From Paractinoplanes durhamensis (lineage in GTDB: Bacteria > Actinomycetota > Actinomycetes > Mycobacteriales > Micromonosporaceae): a DNA stretch of 64,000 nt. The translations under genes and the position numbers were made by a program. This document shows, piece after piece, positions 8,552-17,977 of this stretch (position 1 is its first letter; every line of letters starts with the position of its first letter). Location: contig NZ_BOML01000048.1 in assembly GCF_016862175.1 (NCBI RefSeq), positions 1-64,000 on the forward strand, in the 5' to 3' direction. Under the pieces are notes generated by a model. It was given only the letters and a program-made list of their open reading frames with translations, did no database searches and was not told the origin of the DNA.

Positions 8552-9655
8552 TCACCGCACCGACGGCTGCACGAACGGCGGCTTCACGACCTTGGCGGCA
8601 ACCCGCCGACCCCGGATGTCGATCTCGACCTCGGCCCCGTCGGCGACGCCGGCCGCGGTGTCGATGAGGGCCAGCGCGATGCCCACCTTCTTGGTCGGCG
8701 AGAACGTGCCGCTGGTCGTCTCGCCGATCGGCTGCTCCCCGGCGTACACCGTCATGTGCCCGCGGGGGATCCCGCGGCCCGTCAGTTCCAGGCCGCGCAG
8801 AACGCGACGCGGGCCCTCGGTCTTCTCCGCGAGAAGCGCGTCGCGGCCCCAGAACTCCGGCTTCGACCAGCCCACCGCCCAGCCCGACCGGGCCTGCACC
8901 GGGCTGATGTCCAGCGTGAGCTCCTGGCCGTGCAGCGGGTAGCCCATCTCGGTGCGCAGCGTGTCCCGGGCGCCGAGCCCGCACGGCCGCACCCCGGCGC
9001 CGGCGATCGCATCCCACACCGCGGTCGCGTCGTCCCACGGGATGACCAGCTCGTAGCCGTGCTCGCCGGTGTAACCGGTGCGGCAGACGATCAGCTCGGC
9101 GCCGCCCAGCGTGGCCGTGGTGAACGCCATGTAGTCGTCGACGCCGGGCAGGCCCAGCTTGCCGAGCACGTCGGCGCTGGCCGGGCCCTGGACGGCGAGG
9201 ATCGCGTACGCCCGGTGCTCGTCGGTGACCGTGATGCCGGCCGGCGCCGCCGCGGCGAGCCGGCGCACCACCTCGGCGGTGTTCGCCGCGTTCGGGATGA
9301 GGAAGACGTCGTCGTCGGCGAACAGGTAGACGATCAGGTCGTCGACCACGCCGCCGGTCTCGTCGCAGCACAGTGTGTATTGCGCCTTGCCGGGGCGGAT
9401 GCGGCCCAGGTCGTTGGTGAGGCAGGAGTTGACGAAGGCGGCCGCGCCGGCCCCGCGCACCCGGGCCTTGCCCAGGTGGGACACGTCGAACACGCCGGAC
9501 GCCTCGCGCACCGCGGTGTGCTCCTTGAGGACACCGCCCCCGGCGTACTCCAAGGGCATCTCCCAACCGCCGAAGGCGGCCAGCTTGGCACCCAGCGCGA
9601 CGTGCCGCTCGTGCAGCGGCGAACGGAAAAGGGCATCGGCGACGTCGGCAGACAT
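8552..9655 (-). CDS. gcvT: Glycine cleavage system T protein (aminomethyltransferase)
   Basis: Tetrahydrofolate-dependent T protein that releases ammonia and methylene-THF from the aminomethyl-lipoyl H protein. 367 residues. Landmarks are SPLHERHVALGAKLAAFGGWEMPLEYAGG at the N-terminus (in pieces), GVFDVSHLGKARV, YTLCCDETGGVVDDLIVY, and the C-terminal barrel ending IRGRRVAAKVVKPPF. The frame is open 35 codons further upstream, but the ATG at 9655 is preferred: it gives the family N-terminus and lies exactly 7 bases after TAAGTT, a leaderless arrangement. The other glycine-cleavage genes are not in the window. It sits beside lipoate genes, which fits lipoyl-dependent metabolism. Confidence 0.95.
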   Translation of the reverse strand: MSADVADALFRSPLHERHVALGAKLAAFGGWEMPLEYAGGGVLKEHTAVREASGVFDVSHLGKARVRGAGAAAFVNSCLTNDLGRIRPGKAQYTLCCDETGGVVDDLIVYLFADDDVFLIPNAANTAEVVRRLAAAAPAGITVTDEHRAYAILAVQGPASADVLGKLGLPGVDDYMAFTTATLGGAELIVCRTGYTGEHGYELVIPWDDATAVWDAIAGAGVRPCGLGARDTLRTEMGYPLHGQELTLDISPVQARSGWAVGWSKPEFWGRDALLAEKTEGPRRVLRGLELTGRGIPRGHMTVYAGEQPIGETTSGTFSPTKKVGIALALIDTAAGVADGAEVEIDIRGRRVAAKVVKPPFVQPSVR

Positions 9656-9662
9656 GAGAGTC

Positions 9663-9668
9663 AACTTA
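9663..9668 (-). promoter_or_regulatory. -10 hexamer TAAGTT, leaderless start of gcvT
   Basis: TAAGTT on the minus strand ends 7 bases before the ATG at 9655; no Shine-Dalgarno sequence lies between. Confidence 0.6.
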
Positions 9669-9712
9669 CCCGTGACCTTGGGACTGGTTATTGTCGCGGG
9701 GACGCCCTTCAC

Positions 9713-9739
9713 CCGGAGCCATCGCTCCGGGGATCCCCA
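9713..9739. repeat. Hairpin plus palindrome in gcvT-pepA divergent leader
   Basis: CCCGGAGC and GCTCCGGG form an 8-bp perfect stem with loop CATC (9713-9732). It overlaps the 10-bp palindrome GGGGATCCCC (9730-9739). It lies between the divergent gcvT and pepA starts and could be a leader hairpin or protein site; function unknown. Confidence 0.4.
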
Positions 9740-9792
9740 CCGAGCAGTCGGCGCGCCCACGAGGGTGCCGGCCCCGAAGTCCCGGAGAGCCC

Positions 9793-11328
9793 GTGAGCCA
9801 GCCCAGCCTCAGCCTGGTCGACACCGACCCGGCCGAATTGACCGTCGACGCCATCGTCATCGGCCTGCACAGTCAGCCCGACGACGGCGGCGCTCTGCTG
9901 CCCGCGGCCGGTGCCGAGAGCATCGCCGCCGCCTTCGACGGGAAGCTGACCTCGACGCTGGCGCTCCTCGGCGCGAGCGGCGCTCCGGGTGAGGTGACCA
10001 AGCTGGCCACCCTCGGCACCATCGCGGCGCCGCTGGTGGTCGCGGTCGGGCTCGGCGACGAGCCGTCCGGGTCCGCCCCCGAGCTGGAGAAGCTGCGCCG
10101 CGGCACCGGCGCGGCGGTCCGCGCGCTGGCCGGCAGCGCGACGGTGGCGCTGGCCCTGCCGCTGCCCGACGACGAGGACGCGCCCGGCGTGCTGCGGGCC
10201 ATCCTCGAGGGCGCGCTGCTGGGTGGATACCGGTTCGCGGGATACAAGACCAAGCCGCAGCCCAACCGGCGCGAACCGGTGACCGCGCTGCAGGTGCACG
10301 TGCCGGACGCGGCCGACGAGGCGGCGCGGGCCGAGCTGACCCGGGCCGCGGTGGTGGGCCGGTCGGTGCGGCTGGCCCGCGACTGGGTCAACATGGCGCC
10401 CAACGAGCTGCGCCCGCCGTCGTTCGCCGACGCCGTGGTGGCCGCCGCGCAGGGCAGCGGGCTCGAGGTCGAGGTGCTCGACCTCGACGAGCTGAAGGCG
10501 GGCGGCTACGGCGGCATCGTCGCGGTCGGGCAGGGCTCGGAGGCGCCGCCGCGGCTGGTGAAGCTCACCTACACACCGGCCGGGGTCGAGTCGCCGAAGC
10601 GGGTCGCGCTGGTCGGCAAGGGCATCACGTTCGACACCGGCGGCCTCAGCATCAAGCCGGCCGCCGGGATGTGGGAGATGAAGTCGGACATGGCCGGGGC
10701 GGCGGCGATCGGCGCGGCGATGCTGGCGGTGGCCGAGCTCAAGCCGGCCGTGGCGGTCACCGGTTACCTGGCGATGGCGGAGAACATGCCGTCCGGCTCG
10801 GCGTACCGGCCGGGCGACGTGATCACCATGTTCAACGGCAAGCGGGTCGAGGTGTTCAACACCGACGCCGAGGGGCGCATGGTGCTCGGCGACGCGATCG
10901 CCCGGGCCTGCGCGGACGGCACCGACTACGTGTTCGAGGCGTCCACCCTGACCGGCGGCCAGGTGGTCGCGCTGGGCAAGCGGATCGCCGGCCTGATGGG
11001 CTCGGCGCCGGCCACCGAGCTGGTCCGCGCGGCCGGCGACAAGGTCGGCGAGCCGGCCTGGCCGATGCCGATGCCGGACGAGATCCGTAAGGGCATGGAG
11101 TCGGACATCGCCGACATCTGCCAGACCAACTCGAACCTCGACCGGGCCGGGCACATGCTGCAGGGCGGCGTGTTCCTGCGCGAGTTCGTGGCCGACGGGG
11201 TCGAGTGGGCGCACATCGACATCGCCGGTCCGGGCTACCACGCCGGCGAGGCCAGCGGTTACTGGACCAAGGGCGGCACCGGCGTGCCGATCCGGACCCT
11301 GCTGCAGGCGATCGACGATCTGGTCTAG
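9793..11328 (+). CDS. pepA: Leucyl aminopeptidase (M17 family)
   Basis: Cytosolic dimetal aminopeptidase, 511 residues from the GTG at 9793. The frame is open upstream to 9691 but that stretch is Pro/Arg-rich and lacks family similarity, while the GTG has GGAGAG five bases before it. The M17 signature NTDAEGRMVLGDA is present. Metal ligands fit GKGITFDTGGLSIKP, EMKSDMAGAA and the signature itself. An N-terminal macro-like domain of ~180 residues precedes the catalytic domain, as usual. This corresponds in position to pepB (Rv2213) of M. tuberculosis. The stop overlaps the convergent hypothetical gene by four bases. Confidence 0.95.
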   Translation: MSQPSLSLVDTDPAELTVDAIVIGLHSQPDDGGALLPAAGAESIAAAFDGKLTSTLALLGASGAPGEVTKLATLGTIAAPLVVAVGLGDEPSGSAPELEKLRRGTGAAVRALAGSATVALALPLPDDEDAPGVLRAILEGALLGGYRFAGYKTKPQPNRREPVTALQVHVPDAADEAARAELTRAAVVGRSVRLARDWVNMAPNELRPPSFADAVVAAAQGSGLEVEVLDLDELKAGGYGGIVAVGQGSEAPPRLVKLTYTPAGVESPKRVALVGKGITFDTGGLSIKPAAGMWEMKSDMAGAAAIGAAMLAVAELKPAVAVTGYLAMAENMPSGSAYRPGDVITMFNGKRVEVFNTDAEGRMVLGDAIARACADGTDYVFEASTLTGGQVVALGKRIAGLMGSAPATELVRAAGDKVGEPAWPMPMPDEIRKGMESDIADICQTNSNLDRAGHMLQGGVFLREFVADGVEWAHIDIAGPGYHAGEASGYWTKGGTGVPIRTLLQAIDDLV

Positions 11329-11705
11329 GGGAGGCTGTCGCCCGGCGTAGCCTTACGCCGGGCGTTGTAGTCGCGCATTCTTTGCGGGTAGCCGAGAAGC
11401 TTCACGTCGTAGATCGGGACCGACAGTCCGTGTGCCCAGCGGCGGGCGATCTCCGGCGACTCGATCCGGCGGCGGGTCCACTCGCCGTCGTGTGCCACGA
11501 GCAACACCGTGGTTTCGGTCACGGTCGTGCGGGGCTCGATGAACGCCTCGACACCGCGACGGGAGCGGACGAACTCCCCCAAATACTCAAGATCGGCACG
11601 ATCCACCGGCCGGCCCGCCGGCCGACCTGTCTCTCTGCGCCGCCGAAACCAGGCCACCACCCGCTCCTCACCGTCAATTGCGGCAAGGGTACGACGCGCG
11701 GGCAC
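11325..11705 (-). CDS. Conserved hypothetical protein between pepA and lpd
   Basis: Basic soluble protein of about 126 residues beginning VPARRTLAAIDGEERVVAWFRRRR and ending VPIYDVKLLGYPQRMRDYNARRK. I think similar proteins occur at this place in other actinobacteria, but I know no function. The start is uncertain: GTG at 11705 has AGGTGG eight bases upstream, GTG at 11717 adds four residues, and the frame stays open to 11792 through what looks like the lpd promoter region. It is divergent from lpd and tail-to-tail with pepA. Confidence 0.65.
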   Translation of the reverse strand: MPARRTLAAIDGEERVVAWFRRRRETGRPAGRPVDRADLEYLGEFVRSRRGVEAFIEPRTTVTETTVLLVAHDGEWTRRRIESPEIARRWAHGLSVPIYDVKLLGYPQRMRDYNARRKATPGDSLP

Positions 11706-11821
11706 GCCGGTGGCCACCTGACTGCATCGATCGGTTCCATAAGTGACAAGATGGCTTGGACATACTGTGACCGTTTCCATTGTGTGACCCACATGGCGAC
11801 GATGCGACCACTGGAGTCAAC

Positions 11822-13210
11822 GTGAGCCAGCCGAACGGCGGAACCTTCGACATCGTCATCCTCGGCGCCGGCAGTGGTGGTTACGCGGCCGCACTGCGCG
11901 CCGCCGAGCTCGACCTCTCCGTAGCGCTGATCGACAAGGCCGAGCTGGGCGGCACCTGCCTGCACCGCGGCTGCGTCCCGACGAAGGCGATGCTGCACGC
12001 CGCCGAGATCGCCGACCAGACCCGCGAGGCCGAGCAGTTCGGCATCAAGGCCGAGCTGCTGGGCATCGACATGGCCGCGGTCAACTCGTACAAGGACGGT
12101 GTCGTCTCCCGTCTGTACAAGGGTCTCCAGGGTCTGCTGAAAAACCCCAAGATCACCCTCGTGGCCGGCGAGGGCAAGCTGGTCGGCAAGGACACCGTCG
12201 AGGTCAACGGCCAGCGCTACACCGGCCGCAACGTGATCCTCGCCAGCGGCTCCTACTCGCGCTCGCTGCCCGGCCTCGAGGTCGACGGCAAGCGGGTCCT
12301 CACCAGCGAGCACGCCCTCAAGCTCGACCGGGTGCCGACCTCGGCGATCGTGCTCGGCGGCGGTGTGATCGGCGTCGAGTTCGCCAGCGTGTGGAAGTCG
12401 CTGGGCGCCGACGTCACCATCATCGAGGCGCTGCCCCGGCTGGTCGCCCTCGAGGACGAGGACGTCTCCAAGCAGCTCGAGCGCGCATTCCGCAAGCGGA
12501 AGATCAACTTCAAGGTCGGCAAGCCGTTCGAGAAGGTCGAGAAGACCGAGAACGGCGTACGCGTCACGATCGCCGGCGGCGAGACCGTCGAGGCCGAGAT
12601 CCTGCTGGTCGCGGTCGGCCGTGGCCCGACCACCGCCAACCTGGGTTACGAGCAGCAGGGCGTCAAGATGGAGCGCGGCTTCGTGCTCACCGACGAGCGC
12701 CTGCGCACCGGCGTCGGCAACATCTTCGCGGTCGGCGACATCGTTCCCGGCCTGCAGCTCGCGCACCGCGGTTTCGCGCAGGGCATCTTCGTCGCCGAGG
12801 AGATCGCGGGCCTGCGCCCGGCGGTCATCGACGAGACCGGCATCCCCCGGGTCACCTACTGCGACCCGGAGATCGCCTCGATGGGCCTGACCGAGGCCAA
12901 GGCCAAGGAGAAGTACGGCGCCGACAAGATCGAGACGTACAACTACAACCTCGGCGGCAACGGCAAGAGCCAGATCCTCAAGACGCAGGGCTTCGTCAAG
13001 CTGGTGCGCGAGAAGGACGGCCCGGTGGTCGGCCTGCACATGATCGGCGCCCGGATGAGCGAGCAGGTCGGCGAGGCCCAGCTCATCTACAACTGGGAAG
13101 CCTTCCCGGCGGATGTCGCCTCCCTGGTGCATGCTCACCCCACGCAGAACGAGGCGCTGGGCGAGGCGTTCCTCGCGCTCGCCGGCAAGCCCCTGCACTC
13201 GCACAGCTGA
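11822..13210 (+). CDS. lpdA: Dihydrolipoyl dehydrogenase (E3)
   Basis: FAD flavoprotein that reoxidises the dihydrolipoyl groups of 2-oxoacid dehydrogenase E2 subunits and the glycine H protein. 462 residues. FAD-binding GAGSGGYAAALRAAEL is at the N-terminus, the redox disulfide is in GGTCLHRGCVPTK, the NAD-binding loop is LGGGVIGVEFASVW, and the catalytic His-Glu pair is in HAHPTQNEALGEAF. The GTG at 11822 is preferred over the ATG at 11780 because it begins at the family N-terminus and has GGAG upstream. It is followed after 43 bases by the E2 gene, its functional partner. Confidence 0.96.
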   Translation: MSQPNGGTFDIVILGAGSGGYAAALRAAELDLSVALIDKAELGGTCLHRGCVPTKAMLHAAEIADQTREAEQFGIKAELLGIDMAAVNSYKDGVVSRLYKGLQGLLKNPKITLVAGEGKLVGKDTVEVNGQRYTGRNVILASGSYSRSLPGLEVDGKRVLTSEHALKLDRVPTSAIVLGGGVIGVEFASVWKSLGADVTIIEALPRLVALEDEDVSKQLERAFRKRKINFKVGKPFEKVEKTENGVRVTIAGGETVEAEILLVAVGRGPTTANLGYEQQGVKMERGFVLTDERLRTGVGNIFAVGDIVPGLQLAHRGFAQGIFVAEEIAGLRPAVIDETGIPRVTYCDPEIASMGLTEAKAKEKYGADKIETYNYNLGGNGKSQILKTQGFVKLVREKDGPVVGLHMIGARMSEQVGEAQLIYNWEAFPADVASLVHAHPTQNEALGEAFLALAGKPLHSHS

Positions 13211-13253
13211 GCTTTTGTTCGTCAACGTGAAGCGGTCAAAGGAGTTCTGAGAC

Positions 13254-15053
13254 ATGCCGGTATCGGTCACCATGCCGCGGCTGGGTGAGAGCGTCACCGA
13301 GGGCACCGTCACCCGGTGGCTCAAGCAGGAGGGCGAGCGTGTCGAGGCCGACGAGCCGCTGCTCGAGGTCTCCACGGACAAGGTCGACACGGAGATCCCG
13401 TCGCCGGCCGCGGGCGTGCTCACCCGCATCGTCGTGGGCGAGGACGAGACGGCCGACGTCGGCAGCGAGCTCGCCGTGATCTCGGGCGACGGCGACGAAC
13501 CGGCCGCGGCCGCCCCGGCGCCCGCGGCCGCCCCCGAGGCACCGGCCCCCGAGGCACCGGCCCCCGCGGCACCGGCCCCCGCGGCCGAGGCCCCGAAGCC
13601 GGTCGAGGCGGAAGCGCCCGCCCCGGCCCCGCAGGCGGCCCCGGCCCCCTCCGGTGAGGGCACCGAGGTGAAGATGCCGGCGCTCGGTGAGAGCGTCACC
13701 GAGGGCACCGTCACCCGCTGGCTCAAGCAGGTCGGCGAGACGATCGAGGCGGACGAGCCGCTGCTCGAGGTCTCCACCGACAAGGTCGACACCGAGATCC
13801 CGTCGCCGGTCGCCGGCACGCTGCTGGAGATCCGGGTGCCGGAGGACGAGACCGCCGACGTCGGCGCGGTTCTCGCCGTGGTCGGTTCGGCTGCTTCCGC
13901 TCCGGCCCCGGCGGCCGAGGCTCCGAAGCCGGCCCCGCAGGCCGAGGCGCCCAAGCCGGCCCCGCAGCCGGAGGCGCCCAAGCCTGCCCCGCAGGCCGAG
14001 GCTCCGAAGATCGAGTCGGCGCCCGCGCCGCAGATCGCGCAGTCGGCTCCTTCTCAGCCGGCCGCCCCGGCCGCTGAGTCGGTCAAGTCCAACGGCTCGG
14101 CCGACGCCGGTTACCTGACGCCGCTGGTGCGCAAGCTCGCCGCCGACAAGGGCGTGGACCTGTCCACCCTGACCGGCACCGGCGTGGGTGGCCGCATCCG
14201 CAAGCAGGACGTCATCGACGCCGCCGACGCTGCCGCCGCGGCGGCGGCTGCGGCGGAGAAGCCGAAGGCCGCCGCACCGGCAGCTGCCCCGGCGAAGCCG
14301 GCCACGGCCGCCAAGCCGTCGCCGAGCCCGCTGCGTGGCCGCACCGAGAAGCTGACCCGCACCCGGGCCACCATCGCCCGCCGCATGGTCGAGTCGCTGC
14401 AGGTCTCGGCGCAGCTCACCACGGTCGTCGAGGTGGACGTCACCAAGATCGCCCAGCTGCGGCAGAAGGCCAAGGCCGACTTCCAGGCCAAGCACGGGGT
14501 GAAGCTCACCTTCAACCCGTTCTTCGCCCTGGCCGCGGTCGAGGCCCTGCAGCAGCACCCGGTGGTCAACTCCTCGATCGACCTGGAGGCCGGCACCGTC
14601 ACGTACCACGACGCCGAGCACCTGGGCGTCGCGGTGGACACCCCGAAGGGCCTGATCGTCCCGGTGATCCGGGACGCCGGCGACCTCAACCTGGCCGGCC
14701 TGGCCAAGCGGATCGCCGACGTGGCCGACCGGACCCGCAACAACCGGATCGGCCCGGACGAGATCTCCGGCGGCACGTTCACGCTGACCAACACCGGCAG
14801 CCGGGGTGCGCTGTTCGACACCCCGATCATCAACCAGCCGCAGGTCGGCATCCTCGGCACCGGCGCGGTGGTCAAGCGCGCGGTGGTCGTCGAGGACCCG
14901 AACCTCGGTGAGCTGATCGTGCCGCGCTCGATGGTCTACCTGGCGCTGAGCTACGACCACCGGATCGTCGACGGCGCCGACGCGGCCCGCTTCCTGGTGA
15001 CCCTGAAGGAGCGCCTGGAGGGCGGCCAGTTCGAGTACGAGCTCGGCCTGTAG
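13254..15053 (+). CDS. sucB: 2-oxoglutarate/pyruvate dehydrogenase E2, two lipoyl domains
   Basis: Dihydrolipoamide acyltransferase of 599 residues. Two N-terminal lipoyl domains each carry STDKVDTEIPSP, with lipoylated lysines at positions 43 and 177. Ala/Pro linkers separate them. A peripheral-subunit-binding domain lies near residues 286-320 (YLTPLVRKLAADKG) and the C-terminal catalytic core ends with SYDHRIVDGADAARF, holding the HxxxDG motif. In actinobacteria such E2s serve the pyruvate and/or 2-oxoglutarate complexes (DlaT/SucB); the E1 genes are not here, so the substrate is uncertain. AGGAG precedes the ATG by six bases. It follows lpdA as an operon and is closed by a strong terminator. 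Confidence 0.94.
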   Translation: MPVSVTMPRLGESVTEGTVTRWLKQEGERVEADEPLLEVSTDKVDTEIPSPAAGVLTRIVVGEDETADVGSELAVISGDGDEPAAAAPAPAAAPEAPAPEAPAPAAPAPAAEAPKPVEAEAPAPAPQAAPAPSGEGTEVKMPALGESVTEGTVTRWLKQVGETIEADEPLLEVSTDKVDTEIPSPVAGTLLEIRVPEDETADVGAVLAVVGSAASAPAPAAEAPKPAPQAEAPKPAPQPEAPKPAPQAEAPKIESAPAPQIAQSAPSQPAAPAAESVKSNGSADAGYLTPLVRKLAADKGVDLSTLTGTGVGGRIRKQDVIDAADAAAAAAAAAEKPKAAAPAAAPAKPATAAKPSPSPLRGRTEKLTRTRATIARRMVESLQVSAQLTTVVEVDVTKIAQLRQKAKADFQAKHGVKLTFNPFFALAAVEALQQHPVVNSSIDLEAGTVTYHDAEHLGVAVDTPKGLIVPVIRDAGDLNLAGLAKRIADVADRTRNNRIGPDEISGGTFTLTNTGSRGALFDTPIINQPQVGILGTGAVVKRAVVVEDPNLGELIVPRSMVYLALSYDHRIVDGADAARFLVTLKERLEGGQFEYELGL

Positions 15054-15070
15054 TTCAAGACCCGGTATGT

Positions 15071-15104
15071 GATAGGGGGCGCTTAGGCGCCCCCTATCGT
15101 TTTG
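15071..15104 (+). terminator. Rho-independent terminator after sucB
   Basis: GATAGGGGGCGC pairs perfectly with GCGCCCCCTATC (12-bp stem, loop TTAG) and is followed by GTTTTG. This is a textbook intrinsic terminator for the lpdA-sucB unit, 17 bases after the sucB stop. Confidence 0.9.
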
Positions 15105-15126
15105 AACGGGTTCGAATAAGGGCATC

Positions 15127-16053
15127 ATGAACGACATGCGGATCCTGATGGCCGGTGCCTCCGGCTTCCTCGGCACGCGCCTGGCCGACCGGCTCGCCGG
15201 CGCCGGGCACGAGATCACCCGGCTGGTCCGGCACGCGCACCCCGGGCCGGGCGAGGCGAGCTGGGAGCCATCGCAGGGCCAGCTCGACCCGGCCCTGGTG
15301 GCCGGCTCCGACGTGGTGATCAACCTGGCCGGGGCGAACATCGGCGACAAGCGCTGGTCCCCCAGCTATCGCAGCGTGCTGCGGTCGAGCCGGGTCGACT
15401 CCACCGGCACCCTCGCCCACACGATCAAGAACCTGCCCGCCGGTGATCGCCCGCGGACCATGCTGCAGTCCTCCGGAGTCGGCCGCTACGGCGACACCGG
15501 CGACACCCCGGCCACCGAGGAAGCCCCGGCCGGCAAGACCTTCCTGGCCGATCTCTGCCGGGTCTGGGAGGCCGCGGCCCGTCCGGCCGAGGACGCCGGC
15601 ACCCGGGTGGTGCTGCTGCGGACCGCCCCGGTCGTCGACGCCGAGAGCGGCCTGATCAAGCCGCTGCTGCTCCCGTTCCGGCTGGGCGCCGGGGCCAAGC
15701 TCGGTGCCGGCCGGCAGTGGATGGCGTGGATGGCACTGGCCGACTGGCTCGGCGCGGCCGAATTCCTGCTCGGCCGGGACGACATCGCCGGCCCGGTCAA
15801 CATGGTCAGCGAGGTGCAGTGCACCAACGCCGAGTTCACCAAGGCGTTCGCCCGGGCGCTCAATCGCCCGGCCCTGCTCGCGGTGCCCGGCTTCGCGCTC
15901 GACCTGGCCCTCGGCGGCCTGGCCGAGGAGTTGCAGATCAGCGAGCGGGCGGTGCCGGCGGTGCTCCAGCGAGCCGGCTTCCAGTGGGCATATCCGGACA
16001 TCGAGGGCGCGCTGCGGGCCGCGATCGGGCACGAAGCGACCGCTCCGCGCTGA
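15127..16053 (+). CDS. TIGR01777-family NAD(P)-binding epimerase-like protein
   Basis: Short-chain-dehydrogenase-type protein, 308 residues, of the TIGR01777 (YfcH-like) family. The glycine-rich cofactor loop AGASGFLGTRL is at residues 9-19, DVVINLAGANIGDKRW follows, and the family motif QSSGVGRYGD is near residue 117. The C-terminal DUF1731-like part ends YPDIEGALRAA. ATG at 15127 is used here; ATG at 15136 (MRILM) is possible. It lies between the E2 gene and lipB as its homologue Rv2216 does in M. tuberculosis. No reaction is established for the family. Confidence 0.9.
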   Translation: MNDMRILMAGASGFLGTRLADRLAGAGHEITRLVRHAHPGPGEASWEPSQGQLDPALVAGSDVVINLAGANIGDKRWSPSYRSVLRSSRVDSTGTLAHTIKNLPAGDRPRTMLQSSGVGRYGDTGDTPATEEAPAGKTFLADLCRVWEAAARPAEDAGTRVVLLRTAPVVDAESGLIKPLLLPFRLGAGAKLGAGRQWMAWMALADWLGAAEFLLGRDDIAGPVNMVSEVQCTNAEFTKAFARALNRPALLAVPGFALDLALGGLAEELQISERAVPAVLQRAGFQWAYPDIEGALRAAIGHEATAPR

Positions 16054-16072
16054 GTGAGGGGCGTTCACTTGC

Positions 16073-16078
16073 TAACCT
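16073..16078 (+). promoter_or_regulatory. -10 hexamer TAACCT, leaderless start of membrane protein gene
   Basis: TAACCT ends exactly 7 bases before the ATG at 16086; no ribosome-binding site is present. Confidence 0.6.
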
Positions 16079-16085
16079 GCGCGTG

Positions 16086-17954
16086 ATGTCCGTCGCAGCC
16101 CCCGCCACCGCGTCCACCGAAGATCAGCCGACCCTGCCTGCCGCGTCCGCGGCGACGATTGTCAGGCGGCTGCGCTTCCATGTCTTCGTCGCGGTGGCAG
16201 CGCTGGCCGCCGCGGTCTACGTGACCCACGGCCTGTGGCAGCAGCCGTATACGAACGTCCTCGCGGACAACGTGGGCGACCAGGCCTTCTTCGAGTGGGT
16301 GCTGTCCTACGGCGTGCACCTGCTGCGTGACGGCGGCGACCCGTTCTTCACGACCATGCTGAACACTCCGCTCGGGGTCAACCTGGCCGCGAACACGTCG
16401 GTCACCGTCTACGCGATCCTGCTCGCCCCGCTGACCGTGCTGGCCGGCCCGCAGATCACCTTCGTGACGATCCTGACGCTCAACCTGGCCGGGTCCGCCT
16501 TCGCGTGGTACCTGTTCCTCAACCGCTGGATCGCCGGCAACCGGATCTCGGCGGCCATCGGCGGGATGTTCTGCGGTTTCGCCCCCGGCTTCATCTCGCA
16601 CGCCAACGGCCACCTCAACTGGACGTCCGGCTGGATCGCCCCTCTGGTGCTGTGGCAGCTGCTGAAGCTGCGCGAGAAGGGCCGCTGGCTGCGCAACGGC
16701 GCGATCCTCGGCGCCATGCTCGGCACCTTCTTCACGCTCGCCGCCGAGGGCCTGTTCTTCACCGCCCTGGCCGGCGGCGTGTTCGTCGTCGCCTGGTCGC
16801 TGTCCCGCACCACCTGGCCGGAGGCGCGGGCCGCGCTGACCACCGTGCTGGCCGCGCTCGGGGTGGCCGCGGTGGTGGCCGGCATCATCCTGGCCTACCC
16901 GCTCTACATGCACTTCGACGGCCCGCAGACGTTCAAGGGCACCGGCTTCAACCAGACCCACTATGCCGAGGACCTCGGGGCGTACTTCTCGTTCTCGCAG
17001 CGCAGCCTGGCCGCGCTGGCCGGTTTCGGCAGCGACCTGGCGCCCAACCCGACCGAGGCGACCTCGTTCTTCGGCCTGCCGCTGATGATCCTGGTGATCG
17101 CGTCGCTGTTCATGCTGTGGCGGCGGGCCGATCCGGGCCGCCGGGCCACGCTGCGCGCCCTGATCATCGTCGGCCTGGTCTTCATGGTGCTGTCGCTCGG
17201 CCCGCGCCTGATCTTCCTCGACAACGAGACCGACATCCCCCTGCCGTACGCGTTGCTCCAGCGCCTGCCGCTGTTCGACTCGGCCCTGCCGCTGCGGTTC
17301 GCGCTGGTGCTGGTCGGAGTGATCGGCGTCGTCCTGGCCCTGGCCGCCGACACCCTGCTGGACCGCGAGCGGGTGCCGCACCCGGCGCAGACCGCGTTCG
17401 CGACCGCGTTCGCGTTCGCGCTGATCCCGATCATCCCGCTGCCGCTGCTCTACACGACCCGCGCGCCGGAGCCGGCCTTCATCGCCGACGGCCTCTGGAA
17501 GAAGTACGTGCCCGAGGGCGGCACGATGTCCGCGCTGCCGTTCGCGATCAACGTGGCCGCCGACGGGCAGCGCTGGCAGGCGTACACGATGGCCCGGGGT
17601 GGCCGGCAGTTCGACATCCCGGACGGCTACTTCCTCGGGCCCGGCCCGGGCGGCGCCGAGGGGAACGGCCGGATCGGCGCCCAGCCCCGCAAGACCGACT
17701 GGCTCTTCCTGCGCGCCGCGCTGTACGGCCACATCACCGAGGTCAACAACAACGATCGGGCGAGCGCCCGCACCGACTTCAAGTATTGGGGCATCGACGC
17801 GGTCTTCCTGGCGCCGACCATCACCGGCCCGGAGGGCATGCTCTACCGCGCCGCGCTGGAGATCGTCGCGACCGACCTGCTCGGCCCGCCCGACAAGGTG
17901 GGCGGCGTGCTGGTGTGGCGCATCCGCCAGGGCCTGGATCCGGTCAACCGGTAA
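16086..17954 (+). CDS. Large polytopic membrane protein, GT-C-like
   Basis: 622-residue integral membrane protein. After a ~30-residue cytoplasmic N-terminus it has roughly 12 membrane segments, then a ~150-residue C-terminal extracytoplasmic domain (from about TRAPEPAFIADGLWKKY). The first loop contains NVGDQAFFEWVLSYGVHLLRDG, where the acidic residues resemble the catalytic loop of GT-C glycosyltransferases working on polyprenyl-phosphate sugars. That assignment is an inference from architecture only. A GTG three bases before the ATG is an alternative start. lipB begins 23 bases after the stop but has its own -10 box. Confidence 0.75.
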   Translation: MSVAAPATASTEDQPTLPAASAATIVRRLRFHVFVAVAALAAAVYVTHGLWQQPYTNVLADNVGDQAFFEWVLSYGVHLLRDGGDPFFTTMLNTPLGVNLAANTSVTVYAILLAPLTVLAGPQITFVTILTLNLAGSAFAWYLFLNRWIAGNRISAAIGGMFCGFAPGFISHANGHLNWTSGWIAPLVLWQLLKLREKGRWLRNGAILGAMLGTFFTLAAEGLFFTALAGGVFVVAWSLSRTTWPEARAALTTVLAALGVAAVVAGIILAYPLYMHFDGPQTFKGTGFNQTHYAEDLGAYFSFSQRSLAALAGFGSDLAPNPTEATSFFGLPLMILVIASLFMLWRRADPGRRATLRALIIVGLVFMVLSLGPRLIFLDNETDIPLPYALLQRLPLFDSALPLRFALVLVGVIGVVLALAADTLLDRERVPHPAQTAFATAFAFALIPIIPLPLLYTTRAPEPAFIADGLWKKYVPEGGTMSALPFAINVAADGQRWQAYTMARGGRQFDIPDGYFLGPGPGGAEGNGRIGAQPRKTDWLFLRAALYGHITEVNNNDRASARTDFKYWGIDAVFLAPTITGPEGMLYRAALEIVATDLLGPPDKVGGVLVWRIRQGLDPVNR

Positions 17955-17964
17955 CCGCCGGGGA

Positions 17965-17970
17965 TAGGGT
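17965..17970 (+). promoter_or_regulatory. -10 hexamer TAGGGT, leaderless start of lipB
   Basis: TAGGGT followed by 7 bases and the GTG at 17978. This spacing decides the lipB start against the in-frame GTG at 17969. Confidence 0.55.
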
Positions 17971-17977
17971 GGAGCGC